Shown here: positions 7,646 to 16,881 of the stretch, one piece after another
Layout: each line of letters opens with the position of its first letter
How positions within the stretch are numbered: position 1 is the stretch's first letter
From: Bacteroidota bacterium
GTDB lineage: Bacteria > Bacteroidota > Ignavibacteria > UBA10030 > UBA8401
NCBI GenBank assembly: GCA_021796215.1
Contig: JAJYOK010000005.1
Coordinates: 112,521-176,520, forward strand
Length of the DNA: 64,000 nucleotides
Direction of reading: 5' to 3'
Position numbers and translations under genes: made by a program
The notes under the pieces: model-generated
Told to the model about the DNA's origin: nothing
Databases searched by the model: none
The model's input: the letters and a program-made list of their open reading frames with translations, nothing else

Positions 7646-9967
7646 ATGAAACACATTAGCAAACTCTGGCTTCTTACCGCCTGCCTGCTCCTGAACTTTC
7701 CCTCCGCTCTGCTGGCAAATCATCTGGTTAAAATTATTTCCCAGCCGAAAACAGCCGCACACGTTGGAACACTTTATGAGTATCAAGTTGTAGAAACCGA
7801 TCCGTTTATGAACGACTTCCCCCCTCAATTCAAGTTAGTAAAAGCACCTGTGGGAATGATAATAGATACTCGCGGACTTATTCAATGGACACCGATAACG
7901 ACAGGTCTCGATTCGGTTGAAGTTATTACGTTTAAAGGCGGCGACACCGCTTCTCAGGCATTCACGCTGCAAGTCGTTAGTTCATTCGGAACCATTACCG
8001 GAATAATAGTGAACGACAACGGTGAGCCGATCCAAGGAATGTGGGTGTTGCTTTTTCAAGGAAACTCGTGGGCGATGAATCGCTTCGCCGGATTTCTTTG
8101 GGGGTGGACTGATTCAACAGGACGTTACACTATCTCCACTGTAGATTCGGGAACCTATTTCGCTGAAGCTATGACATGTAATCCGATTTTGGCAATTCCA
8201 TGTCGCATTTCCGACTATGCCGATGTTTGGTACAAAGATTCTCCTACAAGAGATGGCGCGGATTCAATTCCTGTTCTCAATTCCGACACCGTTGTTGTGA
8301 ATTTCACAATGCACAAAAAAACTTTCGGCACTGTGTTCGGAACTGTTGTGAACGACAGCAGCCGCGCATTGGGAGGGATCTTCGTTACACTTTTCCCAAA
8401 AAATATTGATTATACCCGTTACATTCCTTACCGAATTTATCACGGCGTAACGGATTCTTCAGGCAACTATGCAATAGCCAATGTTGACACAGGAACATAT
8501 CTTGCTCAGGCTTCGTCGCTGTGCGATACAAGAATGACAATCATTTGCTTCAACTCAGAATACGCCGATGTTTGGTACAAAGATTCTCCGGATATTTACG
8601 GGGCAGCTCCGATTCCTGTTCAAAGCAGCGGCACAGTCCGCGTGGATTTCACAATGCACAAAAAAATTATTCCTGTGCCTGTGAAAATTTCGGGAACGGT
8701 CACCGACACATCGGGCAATCCTGTTGGAAATGCTCTCATTGTCTTCACACGATTCTGGAAAAGTCCGGTCGTCATGCCTGCCGGAACCGGCGAACCGGCG
8801 TTGCCGAATATTCAAATCAATTTTTCTAACGACTCTTTCCGAGAATCTGTGAACGTTGCCGGTTATGCAAAGAGCGATTCGTCCGGCAAGTACACTCTCA
8901 CCATGCTCTCCGGCGGGCCATACATTGCGGCAAGTTTTGCGCACGGTTATTTGCTGCAATTCTTCAATCAGAAGAGCAACGTACTGGAAGCAGATCGCAT
9001 AACGCTTGGCGGTGACAGCACAGGAATCGATTTCCGTCTTGTGCCGAAACCTCTTGCGCCATGGAAACTGTCCGGCTCGGTTCACGACAGCGCCGGCAGC
9101 GGAATTTCTTCGACTGTCGTTTTATACCGCCGCGGCGTGCCGTTCTTCGGAACGGAATTTGTTCGCTGCACGCAAACAGATTCGCTCGGAAATTTTGTGC
9201 TTGAAAATCTTCCCAACGGCTCGTACTTGGCGCAGGCAATTCCGTTTCAAGATTACCTGCCCTCGTTCTATAAAACGAGCGCATGCGGCGTGTACCGCTG
9301 GAAAAATGCCGGCACTATCGCCATTCACGACGCAGACGTGAGCGGCATTGATATTTGCGTGCGGCCCGCTTCCACAAACGGCGGGGGAACAATTTCAGGA
9401 CATGTCGGTACCCCGGATGGAATTTCGGTTGCCGGAGTTGTTATCGAAGCGCAAGCGGCATCCGATGCTTCTGTTTCCACGTACGCTATCACCGACGTGA
9501 ATGGAAACTACACGTTGATGTTGTTAGGTGAAGGCGCATACACGATTACGGCAGACAAGGTAGGCTACCAGTCGGATCAAACACAAACGAACACGGTGGA
9601 TTACACAAAACAAAGCTCGCCGAGTGATTTCCAACTTAAAGCTGAGCAAGTGACATCGGTTGAAAATCCAACATCAGAAATTCCTGAACGCTATACCCTG
9701 CTTCAGAATTATCCGAATCCGTTCAACCCTTCCACAACAATCCAGTACGGATTGCCTGTGCGCAGTCAGATAAAAATCGAAGTATTCAACATGCTGGGAC
9801 AAACCGTGAAAGTGCTGACGAACACCGTTCAAAATGCCGGCTATCACAAAGTAGAATGGAATGCACAGGTTTCATCGGGCATTTATTTCTACCGCATCAC
9901 GGCAGTGTCGTTGAGCGACCCGGCGAAGAGTTTTATTGATGTGAAGAAAATGCTGCTACTCAAGTAA
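7646..9967 (+). CDS. T9SS type-A cargo protein with carboxypeptidase-regulatory-like repeats
   Basis: A 773-residue secreted protein with signal peptide 1-24 (LLLNFPSALLA). A cadherin/Ig-like segment covers about 33-110. It is followed by at least five carboxypeptidase-regulatory-like beta-sandwich modules. The first two (about 112-225 and 230-345) are close tandem copies, each ending with YADVWYKDSP and a VxFTMHKK segment. Later modules begin GTVTDTSGNPVGNAL, GSVHDSAGSGISST and GHVGTPDGISVAG. The C-terminal sorting domain (about 685-773) is nearly identical to that of the upstream gene. The ribosome site GGGAGGA is strong. There are no catalytic residues; such modules usually serve as spacers or binding domains on secreted proteins. 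Confidence 0.92.
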   Translation: MKHISKLWLLTACLLLNFPSALLANHLVKIISQPKTAAHVGTLYEYQVVETDPFMNDFPPQFKLVKAPVGMIIDTRGLIQWTPITTGLDSVEVITFKGGDTASQAFTLQVVSSFGTITGIIVNDNGEPIQGMWVLLFQGNSWAMNRFAGFLWGWTDSTGRYTISTVDSGTYFAEAMTCNPILAIPCRISDYADVWYKDSPTRDGADSIPVLNSDTVVVNFTMHKKTFGTVFGTVVNDSSRALGGIFVTLFPKNIDYTRYIPYRIYHGVTDSSGNYAIANVDTGTYLAQASSLCDTRMTIICFNSEYADVWYKDSPDIYGAAPIPVQSSGTVRVDFTMHKKIIPVPVKISGTVTDTSGNPVGNALIVFTRFWKSPVVMPAGTGEPALPNIQINFSNDSFRESVNVAGYAKSDSSGKYTLTMLSGGPYIAASFAHGYLLQFFNQKSNVLEADRITLGGDSTGIDFRLVPKPLAPWKLSGSVHDSAGSGISSTVVLYRRGVPFFGTEFVRCTQTDSLGNFVLENLPNGSYLAQAIPFQDYLPSFYKTSACGVYRWKNAGTIAIHDADVSGIDICVRPASTNGGGTISGHVGTPDGISVAGVVIEAQAASDASVSTYAITDVNGNYTLMLLGEGAYTITADKVGYQSDQTQTNTVDYTKQSSPSDFQLKAEQVTSVENPTSEIPERYTLLQNYPNPFNPSTTIQYGLPVRSQIKIEVFNMLGQTVKVLTNTVQNAGYHKVEWNAQVSSGIYFYRITAVSLSDPAKSFIDVKKMLLLK
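9701..9963 (+). repeat. Sorting-domain cassette, copy 2 (263 bp)
   Basis: Partner of 7149-7411. It covers the QNYPNPFNPSTTI motif through the terminal KKMLLLK. Confidence 0.92.
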
Positions 9968-9990
9968 AAATGTAAAGAAATAAATTGTTC

Positions 9991-10029
9991 ACCACGAAAG
10001 GCTCAGCTCATCCGAGCCTTTCGTGGTTT
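9991..10029 (+). terminator. Rho-independent terminator
   Basis: A long perfect stem, ACCACGAAAGGCTC paired with GAGCCTTTCGTGGT, followed by TTATTAATTC. It lies 23 nt after the stop of the second T9SS gene, in a 309-nt gap that otherwise holds only the duplicated leader. Confidence 0.85.
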
Positions 10030-10096
10030 ATTAATTCTTTTGTCAGCAGTATCTCCCTTCCTATAGAGCGATGTCGAACAACTTCTATCTCGCACT

Positions 10097-10452
10097 GCTT
10101 GACAATAAAATTATAAAGCGCGAACTTCTTACTCAGTACAATTCAAAAATTTTCGTTGCTGTACGTTTAAGAATGGACAACACTTCCCTCCAAAAACTAA
10201 TGACTATCAGTCGCTGACAAATTCATTCCGTTGCTTTTTCGCATTTGGTATTTTTCAACAAAAAGGAGTACCAACAATGAACAAGTGCTATTGCTTTACC
10301 CGGCAAGCATTCATTATGCTTGTATTTATCACTAGCCTTCTCCACCTTTCTACTGCAGCAAGCAAACATTCCGCTCAAAAAACTCAGAGCGTACAAACGT
10401 CCAATTCCTACAAACCAATGGACATTAACAACATCTTCAATTACTACGGCAA
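10097..10452 (+). repeat. Duplicated leader plus signal-peptide region, copy 2
   Basis: Partner of 3866-4222. About 180 nt of noncoding leader plus the first 58 codons. Differences are single substitutions and one T-run indel. Confidence 0.9.
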
Positions 10453-13400
10453 CAACGGTGATGGGTCGTTTAATAGATACTCATCAAACAATGAAGGTTT
10501 CGAGTTTCCCAAAGGTTCTAATTACGGAACCACAATTTTTGAAGACGGCCTCGTTTGGACAGCGTTCAAGAATGGAACGCTGCTCTGCGGCGGCTCCACA
10601 TATAATCATGGCTTGCAACCCGGAAAGATACTTACCAACGGAACGTCATTAAACTTACCTACAGCAGATGATCCAAGCAAAACTGAGTATCGGGTGTATC
10701 GTGTTCGTCCCGATATGAGACCTACCACTAACTCCGACACGATAACTTTAGAGACTAATCTCTTGCAAAACGAAGTGACTTATACTGGCCGCTTTGAAAA
10801 CTATACTGCCGAACAGCTTCTGCAGCAATATTGGGACGACTGGAATCAATGGCCCGCAAGTGAAGGCGCACCATTCACAGACGCAAACGGCGTCGCACAT
10901 CCAAGCGGCGGCAGCGGTTACGATCCGGCGACGTGCGTTCCCGGTTTTCCCGGCGCCGACCAAACTGAATGGATGGTGATGAATGACGTAAATTCCGCGT
11001 TGACCTTTGGGTTATACGGATCTAACCCAATTGGAATTGAGGTCCAACGAACGATCTGGGCATACAATAGTGCCGGATCTTTGGGAAACACAATTTTCAT
11101 TAGTTACAAATTCATTAACAAAAGCGGCGTGGAATTGGATTCAATGTACGTATCACAATGGTCTGATCCGGATGTTGGCAATGCAGGGGACGATGCGGTG
11201 GGCTGCGATACGACGCTGAGCCTTGGGTACATTTACAACGGTCAACCATCAGACGCGAATTATGCAAATTTAGGTTTACCTCCTCCAGCAGCCGGTTTTG
11301 ATTTCCTCCAGGGACCTATTGTGCCGGGAACTGTAAGCGATACGGCGATCTTCGACATGGAAAAAATTGCCGGCTACAAAAATTTACCAATGACATCATT
11401 CTCTTTCTTTATCAACAGCAACTACACTACTGCATTTCCAGATCCACCGTTAAACATTTCGGACGGCATGCAACAGTGGTACAACCTCATGCGGGGACTG
11501 GTAAGCGCCGCAGGTGCGCCCTTCCCGACACAGGTAACCGACGGTAGTACGTATTGTTATCCCGGTGATCCGGTTACCGGGACGGGACCAACATACACTG
11601 GCGCAGCGGCGGTTGCTGCCCCAAGCGATATTCGTATGTGTATGAATTCCGGACCTTTTACGATGGCGCCGGGAGACACACAACAAATAGTCGTTGCGGC
11701 AATAGTTGGAATAGGAGAAGATTATCTTCACTCAACTTACATGTTAAAAAAATATGGATACGATGCTAAAGTAGCATACTCCAATATGCTTAAAGGAATA
11801 AAGACCCCTTCTCCAAGCGCACCGATCGCCTCAGTAACAAACGACAGCAATGCAATACAAATACAATGGGAGAATAATGCGGAGAGTTTCAATCAATCCG
11901 GATACTCGTTTGAAGGATATAACGTATACCAACTATCGCCAAAAGCAGTTAAGTTAATTGCTACTTATGACAAAATAGACGGGGTAACATCAATATATGG
12001 AGAGGAATTTGACCCAAGCACCCATCAAGTAACTTTGCAGCAGCAGCAATACGGGACAAATTCTGGGCTGGAGTATAAGTTTACAGCAACGAAAGATTAT
12101 ATAAACAATGCGCCATTTATTAAAGGGGAAAAATATTATTTTGCAGTGACAGCGTATTCTTATAATCCGGGCACAAATGCCAATCCTAATAATACAGAAA
12201 GTAATTTCGTACCAAATATGGTGGCATATAATTATGATCTACCTGGACCAAATTACGGTAATCAAGTACTAGTTACTCACACCGCGGGACAAGCCGACGC
12301 CCTGGTGACTGTAACGATTGCTGACCCGTCAAAGCTAACCGACCATCAGTATCAGGTATCATTCCATAATGAAAATTTTACGCTTAGCTCGGATGGAAAA
12401 TGGGTAGATCAGACCGTGCTCGGCAAAAGCAAGAGGCTGAACAAAACAAGTGATTTAACAGGATCGTCATTAACTTCTTCAGCCGTTTGGAGTGAAAAGG
12501 CAGGCTCATTTGATATTCATTATATGGTGGATGTAGCTTCTCCAAATTATGATTACTGTGATGGAGTTCAAATAAAATTACCTTTAAGCATCACTATTGA
12601 TACAGCTTTTGAGCCAATCAGCAACAATAATGGCTCATCAATCCCATTTACTCTGGATAGAGCTACAAATACATTATTCTACAGTACAATTAATAAAGAT
12701 TCGTTGATGAGTGGTGATACAACCAATCGAAGCACAAATGGTGTTTTCGCGGGAGGTGAAGACATCGTTATAAGAGTTCATGGCTCCTTGCCAATAATAA
12801 CTCATTACACCATGTATGATGATAATTGGGGTGATAATAACAATTATTATGGTGGTCTTATTGATGTTTCAGGCACAGACACATTAAATACAATATCAAG
12901 TCAGTTGGTTACTCAGCACCAATGGAATGTTAAGGATTTAACAAGTGGAAATGTAGTACTACAGAATCAAACAATATACAGCGGTCTTGATATCTATGCT
13001 CCTAATTATTTTTTCGTAAACAACACAATATATGGTCCTGGTGGATCATCAGGCAGTATGTTTGCAGAGGTGGGAACTACTGCCGACCAAATCTTTGACG
13101 GAATGACAGTTGATGTTAACGGCAACTTTGCATATCCAACAACAATAGGGAAACTCATTGTCAATGGCACAACTTTTTCCGGCGCACCTGGAAGAGAGTA
13201 TGTTACAAATGACGGCAGGTTTGACATAGCTGATTTTACAATATTTGGTTATGAGGATGGTACCGCAAATACTACTTCACCTCTTTATGGAGGAATAGGC
13301 GGCACTACGAGCCTCGAAGCATTGCAACAGGATTACGAATTGAAGTGGACAGGAGTTGTTGGCGACACAATAATTAACGGAGATACTGTTGTAATAACTA

Positions 13401-14161
13401 AATCCGGTGGTTCTATAGCGACTATTTTTGGTGCCAGTAACTACTCTATCAAAGATCATCCACTCAATCCGGCACCAGGTACCACCGCTCCTTTCACAGT
13501 AAGGATTCCTTTTGAGGTGTGGAACATAGATAAACATGAGCAGGTAAACCTGTTGGTCTATGATCGTAATGCCGACAAAACAAATGCAGACGGAACCAAC
13601 ATAAAAGATGGATTTGAAGTATGGAATACAAGAGATAGGATGTATGTTTGGGTAGTAAACACCAAATACGTTACTTCTGTCACAAGTCCGACCGCTACAG
13701 CTGTAAAAGACAGCGCAACGTGGAACTGGGTATTTTTTAAATCTCAATTCCTTACCGGAGACGATATAAAAATAGTTTACAATGGTCCTATACAAGTGGG
13801 CATAGACACGTACACGTTTAACTCTTCGGATATCGTTGGTGTAAAGCGAGAGCCAATTCCATCTTCATTCTCGGTGTCGCAGAACTACCCGAATCCTTTT
13901 AATCCGTCAACGACAATTCTCTATGAACTGCCGGCAATCAGTAAAGTGACAATCAAGATTTACAACATCCTCGGTCAGGAAGTGAGAACACTGGTAAACC
14001 AAATTCAAACTGCGGGACAGCAAGTTGCAATTTGGGACTCGCGAAACAGTTCAGGAGTAGCGGTTTCAACCGGAGTGTATTTCTACCGCATTGAAGCGTC
14101 CCCGATTTCGGGAAAAGGAAACTCTTTCAGCGAGGTGAAAAAGATGCTGCTGCTAAAATAA
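10277..14161 (+). CDS. T9SS type-A cargo protein, paralogue of the 4047 gene
   Basis: A 1294-residue secreted protein. Signal peptide and N-terminal module (to about 480) match the gene at 4047, including the WSDPDVGNAGDDAVGCDT and MNSGPFTMAPGDTQQ motifs. Beyond that the two diverge completely. A fibronectin-type-III-like module occupies about 510-640 (IQIQWENNAESF, KYYFAVTAYSYNPG). A long region of uncertain fold follows. The C-terminal sorting domain (about 1195-1294) has NYPNPFNPSTTI but is not the cassette used by the other two genes. The middle of the gene is more AT-rich than the flanks. Surface or extracellular location is well supported; function is unknown. Confidence 0.92.
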   Translation: MNKCYCFTRQAFIMLVFITSLLHLSTAASKHSAQKTQSVQTSNSYKPMDINNIFNYYGNNGDGSFNRYSSNNEGFEFPKGSNYGTTIFEDGLVWTAFKNGTLLCGGSTYNHGLQPGKILTNGTSLNLPTADDPSKTEYRVYRVRPDMRPTTNSDTITLETNLLQNEVTYTGRFENYTAEQLLQQYWDDWNQWPASEGAPFTDANGVAHPSGGSGYDPATCVPGFPGADQTEWMVMNDVNSALTFGLYGSNPIGIEVQRTIWAYNSAGSLGNTIFISYKFINKSGVELDSMYVSQWSDPDVGNAGDDAVGCDTTLSLGYIYNGQPSDANYANLGLPPPAAGFDFLQGPIVPGTVSDTAIFDMEKIAGYKNLPMTSFSFFINSNYTTAFPDPPLNISDGMQQWYNLMRGLVSAAGAPFPTQVTDGSTYCYPGDPVTGTGPTYTGAAAVAAPSDIRMCMNSGPFTMAPGDTQQIVVAAIVGIGEDYLHSTYMLKKYGYDAKVAYSNMLKGIKTPSPSAPIASVTNDSNAIQIQWENNAESFNQSGYSFEGYNVYQLSPKAVKLIATYDKIDGVTSIYGEEFDPSTHQVTLQQQQYGTNSGLEYKFTATKDYINNAPFIKGEKYYFAVTAYSYNPGTNANPNNTESNFVPNMVAYNYDLPGPNYGNQVLVTHTAGQADALVTVTIADPSKLTDHQYQVSFHNENFTLSSDGKWVDQTVLGKSKRLNKTSDLTGSSLTSSAVWSEKAGSFDIHYMVDVASPNYDYCDGVQIKLPLSITIDTAFEPISNNNGSSIPFTLDRATNTLFYSTINKDSLMSGDTTNRSTNGVFAGGEDIVIRVHGSLPIITHYTMYDDNWGDNNNYYGGLIDVSGTDTLNTISSQLVTQHQWNVKDLTSGNVVLQNQTIYSGLDIYAPNYFFVNNTIYGPGGSSGSMFAEVGTTADQIFDGMTVDVNGNFAYPTTIGKLIVNGTTFSGAPGREYVTNDGRFDIADFTIFGYEDGTANTTSPLYGGIGGTTSLEALQQDYELKWTGVVGDTIINGDTVVITKSGGSIATIFGASNYSIKDHPLNPAPGTTAPFTVRIPFEVWNIDKHEQVNLLVYDRNADKTNADGTNIKDGFEVWNTRDRMYVWVVNTKYVTSVTSPTATAVKDSATWNWVFFKSQFLTGDDIKIVYNGPIQVGIDTYTFNSSDIVGVKREPIPSSFSVSQNYPNPFNPSTTILYELPAISKVTIKIYNILGQEVRTLVNQIQTAGQQVAIWDSRNSSGVAVSTGVYFYRIEASPISGKGNSFSEVKKMLLLK

Positions 14162-14195
14162 ATTCCAAAAAAAAATATTATTCGAATATCTTTAA

Positions 14196-14236
14196 TACAA
14201 AGCCGCCATTCGGAACACCGGATGGCGGCTTTGTAT
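14196..14236. terminator. Terminator hairpin, possibly bidirectional
   Basis: TACAAAGCCGCCATT pairs with GATGGCGGCTTTGTA (14 of 15 pairs) around a 10-nt loop, 34 nt after the stop of the third T9SS gene. It separates this cluster from the cassette array. Confidence 0.8.
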
Positions 14237-14333
14237 TCGACACTGCCTCACGCTTGACTTTTCCTCACTCCTTATAGATGATGGTTGTTAATTTCGGAAG
14301 CACGCTTTTTTCTCGGAAGCTGATGAAAATGCA

Positions 14334-14463
14334 ACCTAACGGCTTGCGTTACCCGCGGGTGGGCGGGACGAGACAACGCTATTTTGCCGGAACCAGTTTC
14401 AAGTCACGCAAACTGCCTGAAAACGCGGCGACTCCCACCCGTCGGGTGCACGCGGTGTTGGGT
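14334..14463 (-). repeat. attC-like site 1 (130 bp)
   Basis: Read on the minus strand it starts ACCCAAC, 13 nt after the stop of the membrane-protein gene, and ends GTTAGGT. The inner arms ACCCGACGGGTGG and CCACCCGCGGGT pair with an extra unpaired base, then GCGTG pairs imperfectly towards the ends. It has the R-L-L-R layout of an integron recombination site and falls in the normal size range. Confidence 0.7.
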
Positions 14464-14476
14464 AGCAGTTGCCCGC

Positions 14477-15310
14477 CTACAGGTTTTCTTTCCTTGAGAT
14501 GCCTGATGGTTTCAGGTATCTCAAATACCCAATGAGCATCCCTAGACCAACTGCAAATAACACACCAAAAATAATCACCTGTGGGACTACCACCGGCTGA
14601 CCGTCCAGACTCATAAACACCACCATTGATAGAACTGCCAATATCAGCAACACCTCATATGTGAGCAGTACTCCTGCCAGTGTGTACCCCAAAGCGCGTT
14701 TATGCCACAGGCTAACTGCCGCTATCCCAAATGCGGGCAAGATCCAAGCCATGTCCAATACATGTATTGCATTCGTCGGCGTCCCATTATCTTGGATGCT
14801 TTGCGGAATCCGGCCGCTCGCCAAGGCAGGAACTATCTCACTCAACCAAAGAACATAGAAGAGCACCGCCACTATCCCCAAGTAGATGCTGACAACTTTG
14901 TTGGGCGTGCCACCACCAAAACATGCTTGGATACCGGCCATATCCACTGTCACAAGACTGCCGATCAACGCATAAAGTGAACACCCCAACAAAGCCACGT
15001 AAACTAAAAAGAGTGCGTTGAAGCTGACATCAAAGGCAGCCACTACATAGGTGTATACCAAATAGACCAAGCCACCCAACCAGATGAGCTGTGCGCCGGG
15101 AGCCCCCCGTCCAGCAAAAAACGCAGTGACAAGCAAAGTAGGAAGTACAACTATCAGCGAAATGAAATCCTGGCCAACCGCTTGTGATGCAAAATAAGGA
15201 TTATCACGATAAAGCCCCTTGACGAATAACCCACTCCCGGCAGCTATAGCCAGCAGAATAGCAATCGGAATAGTGAACCATAACCATACATTGGTAGGTT
15301 TAACACGCAT
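14477..15310 (-). CDS. Polytopic membrane protein, cassette-borne
   Basis: A 277-residue protein with about eight hydrophobic helices (for example WLWFTIPIAILLAIAAG, LIVVLPTLLVTAFFAG, IYLGIVAVLFYVLWL, VIIFGVLFAVGLGMLIGYL) and a short charged tail. The ATG at 15310 is chosen because GGAGAG lies about 7 nt upstream. The longer frame to 15433 only reads into attC-like DNA. I do not recognise the family. It begins shortly after the GTTAGGC end of attC-like site 2 and ends just before site 1, which is the geometry of an integron cassette gene. Confidence 0.8.
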   Translation of the reverse strand: MRVKPTNVWLWFTIPIAILLAIAAGSGLFVKGLYRDNPYFASQAVGQDFISLIVVLPTLLVTAFFAGRGAPGAQLIWLGGLVYLVYTYVVAAFDVSFNALFLVYVALLGCSLYALIGSLVTVDMAGIQACFGGGTPNKVVSIYLGIVAVLFYVLWLSEIVPALASGRIPQSIQDNGTPTNAIHVLDMAWILPAFGIAAVSLWHKRALGYTLAGVLLTYEVLLILAVLSMVVFMSLDGQPVVVPQVIIFGVLFAVGLGMLIGYLRYLKPSGISRKENL

Positions 15311-15355
15311 AGTCATTCTCTCCATTATGTTTGTCAAAAAAAGGCAACTATTGCC

Positions 15356-15462
15356 GCCTAACGGACTGGAGCTAACCTGCGTGCAAATCTGTCCGCCAGC
15401 TTTTTGGCGGATTCTCCAGTGCGATTTTTGCATCCGTCAGCTTTTCGGCGGACGTGTTGGAT
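15356..15462 (-). repeat. attC-like site 2 (107 bp)
   Basis: Read on the minus strand it starts ATCCAAC and ends GTTAGGC. The arms share AGCT-AC and TGCAAA blocks in inverted register. Two internal hairpins of the GTCCGCC...GGCGGA type sit between them. Pairing next to the core ends is weaker than in sites 1 and 4, so this is the least certain of the four. Confidence 0.5.
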
Positions 15463-15513
15463 TAAAAGTTTAAAATAAAAATGCTGTATCGTAACACATG
15501 TTGTAAGTTGATT

Positions 15514-15576
15514 TCTCAACACTCGCAAACTCGGAGCGCCAGCGGTTGCAACGTCAGCTTGAGCGACTGGTTAGGC
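15514..15576 (-). repeat. attC-like site 3 (63 bp)
   Basis: Read on the minus strand it starts GCCTAAC, 1 nt after the stop of the preceding gene, and ends GTTGAGA (last base off consensus). The arm CAGTCGCTCAAGC pairs with GTTTGCGAGTG, leaving a two-base bulge. The size matches the shortest integron 59-base elements. Confidence 0.6.
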
Positions 15577-15577
15577 G

Positions 15578-16066
15578 CTATAATTCAATGACGGTTTCTT
15601 CTTCATATATAGATGAATATGAAATGATAAATGAAATTCTCTGAAAGGCATTTAATAAAAAAGGATACTCCTCATCTGTTAGGCCAGACGCTGGTAATTC
15701 AAATAAATTATGGCTTTCTCCTGCTGAAAACATTTCATTTTTATATGGAATAAAATATCTAACACGGTATTTTTGTGGCAAAACTTTATTTATGACTATA
15801 TCCCACGAAGTTGCGTCGTTACCATCGAATATTTCACTTCCAACTTTTAATTTTAATGAGTTAAATATAGCGGGACCTACACCAGAATTTATCATTGCAA
15901 CCTTGACATCGTTGCCCGATGTAATCAATCGATCAATTCTTAAAAATGGTTTAACTGATAATTTATTATGTTTTCGTGTAAGCACACCTTGCCAAATGGT
16001 TGCGACGGAAGCTGCAAGTGCGATAAGTAAACCAGAGACGGCAATAATCAAATCCCAATTTATCAT
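15578..16066 (-). CDS. Hypothetical membrane-anchored protein, cassette-borne
   Basis: A 162-residue protein with one N-terminal membrane helix (WDLIIAVSGLLIALAASVAT) followed by a soluble domain of mixed charge (KPFLRIDRLITSGNDVKVAM, YFIPYKNEMFSAGESHNLF) that is probably cytoplasmic and mostly beta. No family is recognised. The ATG at 16066 is chosen over one at 16147 because the extra 27 residues are simply the translated attC-like site 4, and 16066 leaves a 21-nt leader after the GTTAGGC core. The TAG stop is one base before site 3. Confidence 0.75.
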   Translation of the reverse strand: MINWDLIIAVSGLLIALAASVATIWQGVLTRKHNKLSVKPFLRIDRLITSGNDVKVAMINSGVGPAIFNSLKLKVGSEIFDGNDATSWDIVINKVLPQKYRVRYFIPYKNEMFSAGESHNLFELPASGLTDEEYPFLLNAFQRISFIISYSSIYEEETVIEL

Positions 16067-16087
16067 ATAATTTTCTGCTAAATTAGC

Positions 16088-16274
16088 GCCTAACGGCGTG
16101 GTGGCTAAGGCGCAGCCACAAACTACAATGCCGAACTTGTTAAACAATTTTATAATTAAAAAAATGTTTCATAGCACAACTACCTTGAATAAGAAACTTG
16201 AAACGGAACGACCAACTCTAAAACTTGTAAAATGCCGAATGCGATTCGCTGTCGCCTTGAGCCACTGGTTATAT
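16088..16274 (-). repeat. attC-like site 4 (187 bp), VCR-like arms
   Basis: Read on the minus strand it starts ATATAAC and ends GTTAGGC. The left arm CAGTGGCTCAAGGCG pairs with CGCCTTAGCCACC, leaving one unpaired base; the TCAAG against CTTA mismatch is the hallmark of Vibrio-type attC arms. The centre contains two direct ATGCCGAA words. It is longer than most attC sites but within the range of Vibrio repeats and their relatives. Confidence 0.72.
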
Positions 16275-16305
16275 GCAAAACTACGCTTGTCTAAAACAGC
16301 TTTCT

Positions 16306-16881
16306 CTATTTAAATAAAAAATAATAAAACAATAATCTAATTATTAGTAATGTAGCTAAGATAATTTCGAAAATAAATAATGAATTTATGATGGATGAAA
16401 ACTTATGATTCTTTGTTCTAAGTTTTAACCAGCCATCAAAATCAATATTTTCATCAATTTTGTCAATTCCATAGTTAAATTCCCTATACTTGGATGGTAA
16501 AAGAAATTCATCTCCGGGAATCCATCTTTTATCCTTAGGAATTTTCTCGGGTAAGTCAAGAAGTTTGAGAATTTTAAACATCGTACCTTCTTCCATATAA
16601 AGAAGTCTTGATTCCCTTTTAAGATTCTTTATTCCAAAAAATAAAGCAATTATCGCACACAGAGGTAGTAATATTAAACCGAATAAAATTAATATATTAT
16701 TAATAACATTTAGTCTAACGGAAGTAATTATACCGCCAATTGTTGCAACTATTAAAGCAGTGAAAATACTTTCAAAGAATTTTACAGTTTCCCATTTTCT
16801 TATATTGTAATCAATTCTATTTTTGTTTAATTCTTTAAACAATTCCAAAAGATTATTTTCTATTTGAGAATTTAGTTGCAT
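16306..16881 (-). CDS. Hypothetical membrane protein, AT-rich, cassette-borne
   Basis: A 191-residue protein. An N-terminal helical segment (IENNLLELFKELNKNRIDYN) precedes two adjacent membrane helices (about 37-58 and 62-83). A cytoplasmic stretch with KDKRWIPGDEFLLPSKYREF follows, then a C-terminal membrane helix (about 166-189). It is strikingly AT-rich compared with neighbouring genes. No family is recognised. The ribosome site GAGAGG precedes the ATG. The gene is bracketed by inverted GTTATATGC words at 16955-16947 and 16276-16268, as expected for the two ends of one integron cassette. Confidence 0.75.
   Translation of the reverse strand: MQLNSQIENNLLELFKELNKNRIDYNIRKWETVKFFESIFTALIVATIGGIITSVRLNVINNILILFGLILLPLCAIIALFFGIKNLKRESRLLYMEEGTMFKILKLLDLPEKIPKDKRWIPGDEFLLPSKYREFNYGIDKIDENIDFDGWLKLRTKNHKFSSIINSLFIFEIILATLLIIRLLFYYFLFK

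Noticed and set aside
16067..16147. 27-residue N-terminal extension of the cassette gene at 15578
   Set aside because: It is translation of the attC-like arms; the ATG at 16066 gives a normal membrane-anchored start.
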